In this document: positions 18,701-28,800 of the stretch, one piece after another
Layout of the letters: the number at the start of each line of letters is the position of its first letter
How positions within the stretch are numbered: position 1 is the stretch's first letter
Source: JADHUC01 sp964617665
GTDB taxonomy: Bacteria; Planctomycetota; Planctomycetia; Pirellulales; Pirellulaceae
Assembly (NCBI GenBank): GCA_964617665.1
Contig: CAZUAH010000099.1
Location: forward strand, 1 to 32,696
Length of the DNA stretch: 32,696 nt
Direction of reading: 5' to 3'
Translations under genes and position numbers: made by a program
Notes under the pieces: generated by a model
What the model was told of the DNA's origin: nothing
Databases searched by the model: none
Seen by the model: only the letters and a program-made list of their open reading frames with translations

Positions 18701-19083
18701 ACGAGGCCGAGGTCCGCGCGTTGGCCTTCGCCGCCGATGGGACAATGCTCGTTTCAGGAGGCGACGACGACACGATCCGACTTTGGGGCCCTGCCTCGGG
18801 GCGGCAGCTCGCAGTTCTGCTAGGACATGCTGACGGAATCAGGAATCTGGCTCTTTCGTCCGACGGCAAGACGCTGGCCAGTTCGAGTTTCGACGAGACC
18901 CTCCGGCTCTGGTCGGTGGCTGCTCGGCGAGAGCTAATGATCCTGGATCGTGACAGGTACGAATGCGGCGGTTTGCTCTTTTCCAGGGACAACACATTGC
19001 TGCTAGATGCGGAACGGTACCGCGAAGGAGAGCCCAGTCGGATTGTTTTGTGGCTTGGAGGAAAGAACGAAACAGAACCCTAG
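15775..19083 (+). CDS. Transmembrane Ser/Thr protein kinase with WD40 sensor domain
   Basis: The start taken is the ATG at 15775 (GGGAG about 12 bases upstream), giving 1102 residues; the open frame extends upstream into the sigma gene without kinase homology. Residues 1-75 are a helical leader. The kinase domain has the glycine loop GEGGMGSV (86-93), K109 (VALKV), HRDLKPSN (200-207), DFG (223-225), the GTPMYMSPEQ activation-loop end and DVYSLGVLLY, so it is catalytically complete (PknB-like). One transmembrane helix lies at about 401-424, followed by a short coiled coil (430-456). About 13-14 WD40 units follow to the C-terminus (SPDGTMLATASEDEKVHMWD and similar), presumably outside the cytoplasm as a ligand- or protein-binding propeller pair. 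Likely partner of the ECF sigma factor just upstream. Confidence 0.92.
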   Translation: MTSGVLDEKTIFNAARKIDSSEDRAEYLHQACEGDRDLVDRVRTLLRAYEEQADILESPIVPPALDQLTEQIGSTIGPYELIEEIGEGGMGSVYMAVQKEPVRRTVALKVIKPGMDTKQVVARFKGERQALAMMDHPNIARVFDSGATESGHPYFAMEMVDGTPITDYSDRNQLTIRERLGLFGDVCRAVQHAHQKGIIHRDLKPSNILVTRLDGKAIPKIIDFGIAKATSGRLTEESFVTAVSQVVGTPMYMSPEQAALGGMDVDTRSDVYSLGVLLYKLLTGMPPFDLDRMRDVSPDEFRRIIREEDPPKPSTRLSTLDAVSETVADEHPANRRELAQQVRGELDWIVMKALEKDRTRRYESVGDLAKDVQRYLDDEPVEACPPSRLYRLRKMARRHKTVLAFAATVVLLLVTGLLGATWLAMVATDAKNLADQRLDEVLQQREIAEQRSEELRQDLYVVDLGIAHELWMNGDRQRALEGLDELRPRKGETDIRGFEWYYLWQLCHSGRQMLPAHKGDVYGITFSPDGTMLATASEDEKVHMWDVATGQLLTSLSEDAGELNCVAFSPDGGLLAIGADNGSVLIRETDSWQLQATLAGHNDNVFGVAFTPDGQLLASCSFDDKIKLWSTRDFTEKAILEGHSHDVEFLAFSPDGKTLATASSDTTVKLWDTATGKERMTLRGHTRQVYGVAYSHNGRWLATCGQDYTVRIWDAASGELLHTLTDHTEWVRDVAFSPDDGTLASCSNDSLVYFWDPSTGERIGAIRGNSERLRGLAYSPDGKTLATAGSHGVVRLWDTISRQGQKTIVQHPFHLTYCFAPDGSVLTSLSNGKDAKLQRWDASTGHELGTVQVLPCGHVWEIVVAPDNQTLAAGAYGLALLWNIATGEVLARLDSNAEHVYSVAFALNGRALVAASGDTASIWDTKTHKRLMTLPTAHACFAVSPDGESVALSGESGSVELRDAATGELRRTFRGHEAEVRALAFAADGTMLVSGGDDDTIRLWGPASGRQLAVLLGHADGIRNLALSSDGKTLASSSFDETLRLWSVAARRELMILDRDRYECGGLLFSRDNTLLLDAERYREGEPSRIVLWLGGKNETEP

Positions 19084-19093
19084 AGTTCTCTCT

Positions 19094-19220
19094 TGTCCCC
19101 TCTCCCGCTGGCGGGAGAGGGCTAGGGAGAGGGTGGTTGAAAATGGCACACAACTTGATGATTCAATCAACCCTCACCCGCCGCTGCGCGGCGACCTCTC
19201 CCAGGCTTGGGAGAGGTGGC
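19094..19220. repeat. Composite hairpin element after the kinase gene
   Basis: This contains a perfect hairpin with 11-bp arms at 19098-19121 (CCCTCTCCCGC / GCGGGAGAGGG) and a second with 9-bp arms at 19195-19216 (CCTCTCCCA / TGGGAGAGG). A short CGCCG/CGGCG stem lies between them. The two hairpins are themselves inverted relative to each other and flanked by AGGGTGGTTGA / TCAACCCTCACC. This matches the style of dispersed 'CTCTCCC' intergenic hairpins of planctomycetes. It starts 11 bp after the kinase stop and may act as a transcription terminator. Confidence 0.6.
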
Positions 19221-19326
19221 GAACAGCGCCCGCACGCCAAACACGTGCGAGGGAGCGGTTGAGACAAATGAGGAAGGCCTCTAAAAGGAGCCGAGGATAC
19301 GGAGCATCCGACCCCAACGGGGTCCG

Positions 19327-19521
19327 AACAACATAGCCCAGGGTAAGCGGAACGGCGCAGACGTGGAGCGCTACCCTGGGTAAGACCGAAACAGAAACGT
19401 CAACCCTGAATGGGTTGCACAAAGTGATCGCCATTGTGGCACCCTTTCAGGGTGCGGCGGTTGCATTGGACCGGATACCCAGGGTGGCACGACTACGCCG
19501 CTGACCCTGGGCTACGTTGTT
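19327..19521. repeat. 195-bp palindromic element with 24-bp inverted ends
   Basis: The first 24 bases (19327-19350) and the reverse complement of the last 24 (19498-19521) differ at only two positions; both contain the core AGCCCAGGGT. Inside are further nested stems: AGCCCAGGGTA / TACCCTGGG near 19336-19380, AACCC/GGGTT at 19402-19416, and GCACCCT/AGGGTGC with a 3-nt loop at 19439-19455. No open frame of note lies inside. It has the look of a non-autonomous mobile or REP-like element, of a type I recall as dispersed in many environmental bacterial genomes. Confidence 0.6.
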
Positions 19522-19579
19522 TAACCGCTTCGCGGTAACGCAGGAAACGGCAGAGCCGATGGATAGACTGTGATTTAGG

Positions 19580-19724
19580 CCAGGCCCCGTCCTGGCTTGG
19601 TGAATAGAAATGGTCGGCCTGGGAGGGCCAACTCATAACAAGAGACAAAACGGTCTTAGTATCACGATAGACGGACAAAAAAGCGGCCGGTGAGCCTCGC
19701 GGCCAAGCAAAGAACTCACCGGCC
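19580..19724. repeat. Two further hairpins in the spacer
   Basis: A short stem GCCAGG/CCTGGC lies at about 19580-19597. A 10-bp perfect stem (GGCCGGTGAG at 19685-19694, CTCACCGGCC at 19715-19724) has a 20-nt loop. On the minus strand the second hairpin is followed by GCTTTTTTG, the form of an intrinsic terminator, but no minus-strand gene ends here. Confidence 0.4.
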
Positions 19725-19868
19725 TGGAACCGCCCGAGCGTGCGTTTGCGCGCGCTCAGGGCGATCGTCGTTTGAGTGGAATTCTACACATACGCAGCCT
19801 CAGAGAGAAACGGCAAATGGATGTCTTCTTTAACCCCCTCACGGTACCGAAACACCCGCGCACAGCAC

Positions 19869-19938
19869 CCCTAACCCGAAACCTGAATCTCGAACCGCGA
19901 ATCCCGTAACCCGAATCCTGAAACACAACCCCTGAACA
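19869..19938. repeat. Tandem degenerate heptamers upstream of the giant gene
   Basis: The stretch divides without slippage into ten 7-base units: CCCTAAC, CCGAAAC, CTGAATC, TCGAACC, GCGAATC, CCGTAAC, CCGAATC, CTGAAAC, ACAACCC, CTGAACA. The consensus is close to CCGAATC. The array ends 36 bp before the ATG of the giant gene, so it lies in the probable 5' untranslated or promoter region. Confidence 0.6.
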
Positions 19939-19961
19939 ACAAGAGAAATTTTCTCCCCCCC

Positions 19962-19967
19962 AAGGAG
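19962..19967 (+). promoter_or_regulatory. Shine-Dalgarno of the giant surface-protein gene
   Basis: A perfect AAGGAG seven bases before the ATG at 19975 fixes the start of the giant gene, just after the heptamer array and a C-run. Confidence 0.75.
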
Positions 19968-19974
19968 CAATACC

Positions 19975-21948
19975 ATGTCGCGAAAGAAACGCCGTCCAGA
20001 AACGAAACGGTCCGGTTTGTTTGATCGCCTCCGCCAGTCGCGGCGCCGCCGAGGCCAACGGCGTAATCGGACCAGGCGATTATTGGCAGAACCGATGGAG
20101 CAGCGATACCTGTTGACGACAGTGGTTTGGGATGGTGAAGGCACGGACGCCAACTGGACCACTCCGGAAAACTGGGCGGGAGACGTTGCACCCATTGCCA
20201 ACGACGAACTCGTGTTTCCCGCGGGTGCCGCACGAAAGACGAATGTGAACGATTTTGCGGTGGGGACAAGCTTCGGTTCGATGCTGATCGAAGGCAATGA
20301 CTATGTGTTGAGTGGCAATCAGTTGTTGTTGAACGGCTCTGTTACGAGCAACGGTTCGGGCAATACGTTTGACGTGCCGATCCAATTGGGATCTTCGGGC
20401 GGGTTTAGCAGTTCATCAGGCACGTTTACGGTCGGCGAGTCGATTGACACGAATGCGAACAACCTGAGTCTGGAGGCTTCGGGGAGCACGTTGGTCGTCA
20501 ACGGCGTGATTTCCGGCAGCGGCAGCGTCTCGACTGGCGGCACCAGCACGGTCGCCCTTGCTGGTGACAATACCTACACGGGCGCGACAAGCGTCACCGG
20601 CGGCATCCTTGCGGTGCGTCATGACAACGCGCTGGGAGCGGGTGACAATACAGCGGCGACCGGCACCAACATCACCAGCAGCAACGGAAGAGTGCAACTT
20701 GAGAACGGCGTGGTAGTGGCCGATGAGTTGCTGACTTCGTCTGCATCGGCATATCTCTATCTGGACAGCGTTGGCTCGAACATCACCAATACGTGGACCG
20801 GTGATGTCACCAGTGGAACAGGGGCCTACATATACTTGCGCCCAAATTCCAGTGACAACCGATTGAAGGTGGATGGCGACGTTGCTGTTGGTAGTCCTCC
20901 GAGTCACGGCTACTTGGTCTACGTCGATGGTTCCAGCACCGGAACGGTCGAAATCAACGGGGCTTTAACCGCCTATCGTCTACAGGTACAGGACGGTACG
21001 GCCGAAGTGAACAGTTCGATTGTCACGTATCAAGGTCCGTACGTTGATTCGAATCCTGGAGACCGGCTATCGGGAACGGGTTCGATTTCGTGGACCAGTA
21101 CTAGCGAGAAGGCCAATATTTACGGCAACCTCAATCCGGGCACCAGCACCTCGACGGGCATCCTGACGCTGGGGAACACATGGTTCCGCAACGCCAGCAC
21201 TTCCAACTTCGAGGTGGAATTGAACGGAACCACGCCCGGCAGCGGCTACGATCAACTGGCCGTCAACGGTACCGTCGAACTCGCCGGCGATCTTGATGTT
21301 ACATTGGGATACTCGCCAGCCGTGGGTGACTCGTTCACGATTGTCTCCAACGATGGTACCGATGCAACCGTCGGTTCCTTCAACGGCTTGAGTGAAGGCG
21401 GTTTGTTCTCCATTGGCACGGATTTCTTTAGCATCACCTACCAGGGTGGCTCCGACAACAACGATGTGGTGCTGACGAAGGTCCTGGTGGGTGAATGGGA
21501 TGGTGGCGGCGCAGATGGCAATTGGACAACGGCCGCAAACTGGGTGGGAGATGTTGTGCCACTTGCCAATGCGAATCTCATCTTTCCCGACAGTGCCGCG
21601 CGGAAAGCCAATGTGAATGATTTTGCGGTGGGCGCTTCGTTCGGTTCGATGCTGATCGAAGGCAGTGATTATTCCATCAGCGGGAACCAGGTTGATCTTC
21701 ACGGATCCGTGACTTCACTGGGTTCGGGCAATACGTTTGACGTGCCGATCCAGTTGGGATCTTCGGGCGGGTTTAGCAGTTCTTCGGGCACGTTTACGGT
21801 CGGCGGGTCGATCGACACGGATACAAACAACCTGAGTTTGGAGGCCTCCGGTAGCACGCTGCTGGTTGACGGCGTGATTTCCGGCAGCGGCAACGTCTCG
21901 ACTGGCGGCACCAGCACGGTCGCCCTTGCTGGTGACAATACCTACACG
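19975..21948 (+). CDS. Giant surface protein, 5' part (LEPR-xLL-like N-terminus, beta-strand repeat blocks)
   Basis: Residues 1-658 of a giant protein are encoded up to the N gap. The N-terminus is very basic (residues 1-36, about one residue in two Arg or Lys), followed by LAEPMEQRYLLT (37-48). This resembles the LEPR-xLL motif found at the start of large planctomycete exported proteins. The first block starts VVWDGEGTDANWTTPENW, and a diverged copy starts at about 21496 (EWDGGGADGNWTTAANW). Both contain an autotransporter-associated beta-strand repeat (STVALAGDNTYTGATSVTGG). Blocks end with the SFTIVSNDGTDATVGSFNGL / GGSDNNDVVLTK motif. Likely a cell-surface or secreted beta-helix/beta-solenoid region. 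The gene continues after the gap. Confidence 0.85.
20526..21293 (+). repeat. 768-bp exact direct repeat, copy 1
   Basis: By eye this segment is base-for-base identical to 22049-22816. It starts exactly where the two blocks of the giant gene first differ (a G/A difference just before CGTCTCG) and ends at GATCT, where the copies diverge. It encodes 256 residues' worth of beta-strand-repeat region. Copy 2 directly follows the N gap. Confidence 0.8.
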
Positions 21949-22048
21949 NNNNNNNNNNNNNNNNNNNNNNNNNNNNNNNNNNNNNNNNNNNNNNNNNNNN
22001 NNNNNNNNNNNNNNNNNNNNNNNNNNNNNNNNNNNNNNNNNNNNNNNN
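21949..22048. other. 100-N scaffold gap inside the giant gene
   Basis: One hundred N bases separate two contigs. The 55 bases before (21894-21948) equal the 55 bases after (22049-22103). Collapsing this overlap changes the gap length to -55, which puts the upstream and downstream reading frames in register; a literal 100-base gap does not. Confidence 0.9.
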
Positions 22049-22816
22049 CGTCTCGACTGGCGGCACCAGCACGGTCGCCCTTGCTGGTGACAATACCTAC
22101 ACGGGCGCGACAAGCGTCACCGGCGGCATCCTTGCGGTGCGTCATGACAACGCGCTGGGAGCGGGTGACAATACAGCGGCGACCGGCACCAACATCACCA
22201 GCAGCAACGGAAGAGTGCAACTTGAGAACGGCGTGGTAGTGGCCGATGAGTTGCTGACTTCGTCTGCATCGGCATATCTCTATCTGGACAGCGTTGGCTC
22301 GAACATCACCAATACGTGGACCGGTGATGTCACCAGTGGAACAGGGGCCTACATATACTTGCGCCCAAATTCCAGTGACAACCGATTGAAGGTGGATGGC
22401 GACGTTGCTGTTGGTAGTCCTCCGAGTCACGGCTACTTGGTCTACGTCGATGGTTCCAGCACCGGAACGGTCGAAATCAACGGGGCTTTAACCGCCTATC
22501 GTCTACAGGTACAGGACGGTACGGCCGAAGTGAACAGTTCGATTGTCACGTATCAAGGTCCGTACGTTGATTCGAATCCTGGAGACCGGCTATCGGGAAC
22601 GGGTTCGATTTCGTGGACCAGTACTAGCGAGAAGGCCAATATTTACGGCAACCTCAATCCGGGCACCAGCACCTCGACGGGCATCCTGACGCTGGGGAAC
22701 ACATGGTTCCGCAACGCCAGCACTTCCAACTTCGAGGTGGAATTGAACGGAACCACGCCCGGCAGCGGCTACGATCAACTGGCCGTCAACGGTACCGTCG
22801 AACTCGCCGGCGATCT
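22049..22816 (+). repeat. 768-bp exact direct repeat, copy 2
   Basis: Identical to 20526-21293. Because this repeat begins at a contig end, it is probably the same assembled repeat node placed twice. Small true differences between the copies could therefore be hidden. Confidence 0.8.
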
Positions 22817-25800
22817 GCAGGTAACACTGATCACCAGCTTCGCCTCCGTAGGCGACACCTTCACGATCATTGACAACGACGGGACGGATGCGATCACTGG
22901 CGTTTTCAATGGGCTCCCGGAAGGAGGGTTGGTCGAGTATGGGGGAAATATCTGGTCGATCAGCTATGTTGGCGGCACGGGTAACGATGTCGTCCTTAGT
23001 GCGCAGACTGTGAACCACTTCCCTACGGGCGACCCTCAGAGTGCTAGTACGAATGAAGACACGGCGGTCGGCATCACACTCACTGGAACCGACTTGGACG
23101 GTGATCCGTTTGACTTTTCAATCGATACTCATCCTGAACATGGAACGCTGAGCGGGAGTGGCGCGAACCTGATCTACGCTCCCGATTTGAACTATGCCGG
23201 TTCCGATGGCTTTGTCTTCAAGGTCACTGATGATCTAGGCGGATTCAGTACCGCGACGGTATCCATCACGGTTAATCCCATCCAGGATCCCCCGACGCAG
23301 GTCAACCTGTCCCCGGCGTCCACTGACGAAAACAGCGCGATCGGCACATCGGTGGGCACGTTGACCACCACCGACCCCGACATTGGCGACTCGTTTACCT
23401 ACACGCTCGTCTCGGGCGTTGGCGATACCGACAACGCCTCGTTCACGATCAACGGCGACCAACTGCTCACAGCCGAGAGTTTCGATTACGAGACCAAGAG
23501 CAGCTACAGCGTCCGTGTCCAAACCGACGACGGCAACGGCGGGACGTATGAAGAGGCGTTTACCATCACGGTGACCGACGTTCCGGAAGGGAGTTTTGGC
23601 GACTCGGTGTGGAACGATCTGGATGGCGACGGCACCCAGGACGCCGGCGAGCCGGGGATCGAGGGGGCGGTGGTCGAGGTTTTCACGGCCGTGGACGACG
23701 TGTCGCGCGGCGTGGCTATCACGGATTCCAGCGGCTATTACCAGTTGGACGATGTGCCCGCCGACGTGGAACTATACGTCCAGTTCCGCACGCCCGTGGG
23801 CGACGTGCCCGGCGGTTACACGTTTAGCCCGAAGGACGCGGGCAGCGACGACACGAAAGACAGCGATGCCAACGCCCAAGGCCTGGCCGACGTGTTCACG
23901 CTCACGCCGGATGCGGACGATCTGACCCTCGACGCCGGCCTGATCGGTGCGGTGCCGGACTTTGGCTGGGCGCTGCGGACAGGTGCAACCGAAGCCGATG
24001 ACGGTCGTGCTATCGCGATTGGTACCGATCAGAGTGTTATTCTTGGCGGTCCTTTCCGGGGTACCGTTGATTTTGACCCGGGTCCTGGGACGCGGATGCT
24101 CACGGCTGCGGGAAGCAAGGACATCTACGTTGCCAAGTACACGTCGGCGGGCGCGCTGGTGTGGGCCAGCGCCATGGGCGGCACGAGTTGGGACGAACCC
24201 CAGACGATTGCCGTGGACGCGGACAACAACGTCTACGTGACGGGGCGTTTCGAAGGCACGACTGATTTCGATCCCGGAAACGGTGTGTTTGAACTGACAA
24301 GCAACGGCAACGCGGACATCTTCCTGCTCAAATTGGATTCCCTCGGGCGTTTGGACTGGGTGCATGGGATGGGTGCCGGTCTGGACGAGGTTGGCATCGG
24401 CTTGGCCCTGGCAGACGACGGGAGCGTCCATGTTGCTGGCCGATTCCACGAGACGGTGGATTTCGATCCCGGTCCGGGCAACGCACCTCTCACCGCCGCC
24501 AGTGGCTTGGATGACGCTTTCATCGCCAAATACACGGGCAGCGGCGACTTCCTTTGGGCCGAACGGATGGGAGGAGCCAATGGCGACTACGCCTATGGTG
24601 TCGATACCGCATCGGACGGCAGCGTCGTGACCACCGGCTTCTTCTCCGGGACCGCCGACTTCGATCCCGACAACTCTCACTCCGGCGACCCTGACATTCT
24701 CACAAGCGCCGGGAACAACGATGTCTTTGTGTCGAAACGCGATTCGAACGGCAGTTTTCTTTGGGCAAAACGCATGGGGGGAACTTCGTCGGACGAGGCA
24801 TATAGCGTTGTCCTGGACAGCCAGGATGCGGCCATTATCACTGGGCGTTTCCTGGGTACTGCTGACTTTGACCCGGCTCCGGCCGAACAGAATCTCGTCA
24901 GCGTGGGTGAACGGGACATCTTCGTAGCCAAGCTTGATTCCGCGGGGAATTATGTGTGGGCTCGTCAAGCCGGTGCGTCCGGCGTCGACATCGGCGCCGA
25001 TGTGGCCATTGGTAACGGTGACGCGGTTTTTGCGACGGGCAGGTTTTCCGGTACCGTCGACTTCGATCCGTCCGCCTCGACAGTCAACCTTACCAGCGCC
25101 GGCGACAATGATGTCTTTGTCTGGCAGTTGGACTCGGCCGGGGATTTCGTGTCCGCACGCGGTATGGGAGGATCCGACGCCGACCGCGGCTACGAGATTG
25201 CAGTCGATGCGGACGGAAACGCCTACGCCACGGGAATGTCCTTTGGAACGGCCGACTTCGACCCGTCGGGCAGCACGTTCAGTCTGACCAGCGGCGGCGA
25301 CACAGACGCCTTTCTTGTCAAACTCCTGCCTGATAACACACCGCCGCAAGTCACCGACACCACGCCGTCGCTTCCGGGCGGCACGCTGGCGGCGGGGACC
25401 ACGTCGATCGACATCGAGTTCAGCGAACCGATCATCGGCGGCGATGATCCGACGAACTACGAACTCCGCAGTCTCGGCCCCGACGCCCTGCTCGGCACAG
25501 CCGACGACGTACTCCATACACTTTCGGCCAGCTACAGTGGCACTACGGCCACACTGACCTTTTCCGCCTTGCCCGAGAGCGTGTACCGTCTGACTGTCAA
25601 GGACACGATTACCGATACCAGCCTCAATTCCTTGGATGGCGACAACGATGACAGCGCCGGTGGCGATTGGGTGCGGGAGTTCGTGGTGCAGTCGACGGGG
25701 CTACTTTCTCAGGCTTTCCCTCCATCGGTGTTTGACTCAGCGGCGACGTTCGCGAGTCCTCATGCTCTCACTACCGGGGGATCGCCCGGTGAATACCTTG

Positions 25801-28800
25801 GAGTTGATTTTCCGACTCGCACCGCCCATAACGCAAAGCTGTTCGAAGTCGACTTGACCCAGCCTGGCGAACTGTCAAACACAGAGCGGTACACAGTGGA
25901 TGTGGAAATCCAGCTTGAGAGGCTGACGGCTGACAACGACCTCTTCATTGGAATTTCCGATGGGACGGACGTGGTTGGGATTTTGCGAACCGACAATTCC
26001 GGCGGTTCGCTTCACTTCTTCGAAGCTGACGACGGTGGGACCCTTGTGTCGCCTTCACAGACGCTCTTGAAGTCGGGGCTTCCTTCGGAGCCGAGTTCGA
26101 ATTCTGAGCGATTCCACTTTTCGTTTGTCTTGGATTCGATGACGTACCTGGGGCCGGTTGTTTCCTATGGCATGCCACTGACGTCGAGTATGACAGCCAC
26201 ACGTATTCTCGACCGGGATCAGGCACTCCAACTCGTTGTATTCGCAGATGATCCCCAGGAAGAGTACCGTATCAAGTTCCTCGATGTCTCCGTGCGCGGC
26301 GAAAACAATGCTTCTCAGGCTTTTCCGCCACCGGTGCTTGACGCATCGGCGACGTTCGTGAGTCCTCATGCTCTCACTACGGGGGGATCACCGGGTGAAT
26401 TTCTTGGAGTTGATTTTCCGTCTCGCTCCGCCCACAACGCAAAACTGTTTCAACTCGACTTGACCCAGCCTGGCGAACTGTCAAGCACAGAGCGCTACAC
26501 AGTGGATGTGGAGATTCAGCTTGAAAGGCTGACGACTGACAACGACCTTTTCATCGGAATCTCCGATGGGACGGACGTGGTTGGGATTCTGCGAACCGAC
26601 AGTTCCGGCGGTTCGCTTCACTTCTTTGAAGCTGAAGACGGTGGGACCTTTGCGGCGCCGTCACAGACGCTCTTGAAGTCGGGGGTTCCTTCGGAACCGA
26701 GTTCGAATTCTGAGCGATTCCGCTTTTCGTTTGTTTTGGATTCGACCACATCCGTGGGGCCGGTTGCCTCCTATGGAATCCCAATGACGTCGAGCATGAC
26801 AGCCACGCGCGTTCTCGACCGGGATCAGGCACTCCAACTCGTTGTATTCGCAGATGATCCCCAGGAAGAGTACCGTATCAAGTTCCTCGATGTCTCCGTG
26901 CGCGGCGAAAACAATGCTTCTCAGGCTTTTCCGCCACCGGTGCTTGACGCATCGGCGACGTTCGTGAGTCCTCATGCTCTTACCACGGGGGGATCGCCCG
27001 GTGAATACCTTGGAGTTGATTTTCCGACTCGCACCGCCCACAACGCAAAGCTGTTTGAAGTCGACTTGACTCAGCCTGGCGAACTGTCAGACACAGATCG
27101 CTACACGGTGGATGTGGAAATCCAGCTTGAGAGTCTGACGGCTGACAACGACGTTTTCATTGGGATTTCCGATGGGGCAGATGTGGTTGGGATTTTGCGA
27201 ACCGACGATTCCGGCGGTTCGCTTCACTTTTTCGAAGCTGAAGACGGCGGGGCCCTTGCGTCGCCGTCGCAGACGCTTCTGAAGTCGGGGGTCCCTTCGG
27301 AGCCGAGTTCGAATTCTGAGCGATTCCGCTTTTCGTTTGTTTTGGATTCGACCACATACCTGGGGCCGGTTGCATCCTACGGCATCCCACTGACGTCCAG
27401 CATGGAAGCCACACGTGTTCTCGACCGGAATCAGGCACTCCAGCTCGTTGCTTTCGGAGATGACCCCCAGGAAGAATACCGTGTCAAATTCCTCGATGTT
27501 TCCGTGCAGAGCGAGCCTTCACCCGTCGAGCTCCATTCGCCAAGCGGGTTCATTTTCGATATTGACAACCGCAGTTGGGGATCCGGCGAGCTTCTTCAAG
27601 GCACGAAAGACGCCTTTGACGGCCTGAACCGGTTGCAGGTGAACGGGACCGATTTGAACACGGGCACTGCCCCACCGTCATTCGATGATCTTAATAGGAC
27701 GTTGGTCACGCCCGCCGTGGCCATGTCGAGCCTAAACGTGCACCGCGAGATCACCGTCCCGGCGAACGGTACCGAGGACTTCGCCCGCTCGGTCGATGTG
27801 TTCCACAATCCGACTGGCAATGATATCACGACCTCGGTTCGCTTCGTCGGCAACCTTGGATCGGACGACCAAACGGTGGTATGGAACACGTCCAGTGGCG
27901 ACACCACTCTTGAACCTACCGACCGCTGGTTCGGGACCGACGACGATGATCCCAACGGCGGGACGCCAGCCATCGTCCACTACTTCCGCAATGCTGAAGG
28001 GATTCAACCGACTGCGGCGAACGTCGCCGGTGATCGAGGCGATAATGTCGAGTTGGCCTACGACATCACCGTGCCGGCCGGCGAGACGGTTCGGCTGGCC
28101 CACTTCACAATCCTAGCCGACACGCGCACCGCCGCCGAAGCGGCCGCCGCAGTGCTGGTCGGGGTGGACGAATTCGGTGGCCAGGCAGGGGCCTTCTTGA
28201 CGCAGGACGAGTTGGACTCGATCGCCAACTTCGACTTCAACCAGCCGCCGACAGCATCCGACAATACGGTGACCACCAACGAAGACACGACGTATGCCTT
28301 CGCGTCCGCTGATTTCAACTTCAGCGATCCTGATACCGGTGATGCTCTTCAGGCTGTCGAGATCACCACGCTGGCCGGTGTGGGTACGCTGTACCTGGAT
28401 CTGAACGACAACAATGCGAACGACGGCGGTGCCGAGACGTTGAACGCGAGTGACATCGTTGACGTGGCCGATATCGACGCCGGGCGACTGAAGTTCGAGC
28501 CCCTGACAGACGAGAACGGCAACGCGTATGACAGCTTCACTTTCAGAGTAAGCGATGGCGAAGAGTTCTCTACGGTTGCGGCGAACATGACCATCGACGT
28601 TGTGCCGGTGAATGACGCTCCGTCGTTCACCGTGGGCCCGGATCAAACGGTCCTTGAGGATGCCGGCCCGCAAACGGTAGGCATGCAGGTTGCCGGTTCT
28701 CGCGTTTATTGGATCAACAATACGACCGATACCATCCAGAGTTCGAATCTGGATGGCAGCGACCTTACCGATGTTGTGGCGATTTCCAGCAGCGGCATGG

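Noticed and set aside
22049..22239. Apparent premature stop of the giant gene after the gap (frame ending at 22239)
   Set aside because: It is caused by counting 100 Ns as real length; the 55-bp overlap puts the true frame back in register.
23772..25517. 581-codon open frame on the minus strand
   Set aside because: It is the antisense of the SBBP-type propeller repeats. Its own repetitive, Arg/Val/Gly-rich sequence mirrors the plus-strand repeats and shows no domain.
25707..27510. CRISPR or mobile-element interpretation of the 606-bp repeats
   Set aside because: The period is a multiple of three, the reading frame is kept, and units are adjacent without spacers, so they are protein repeats.
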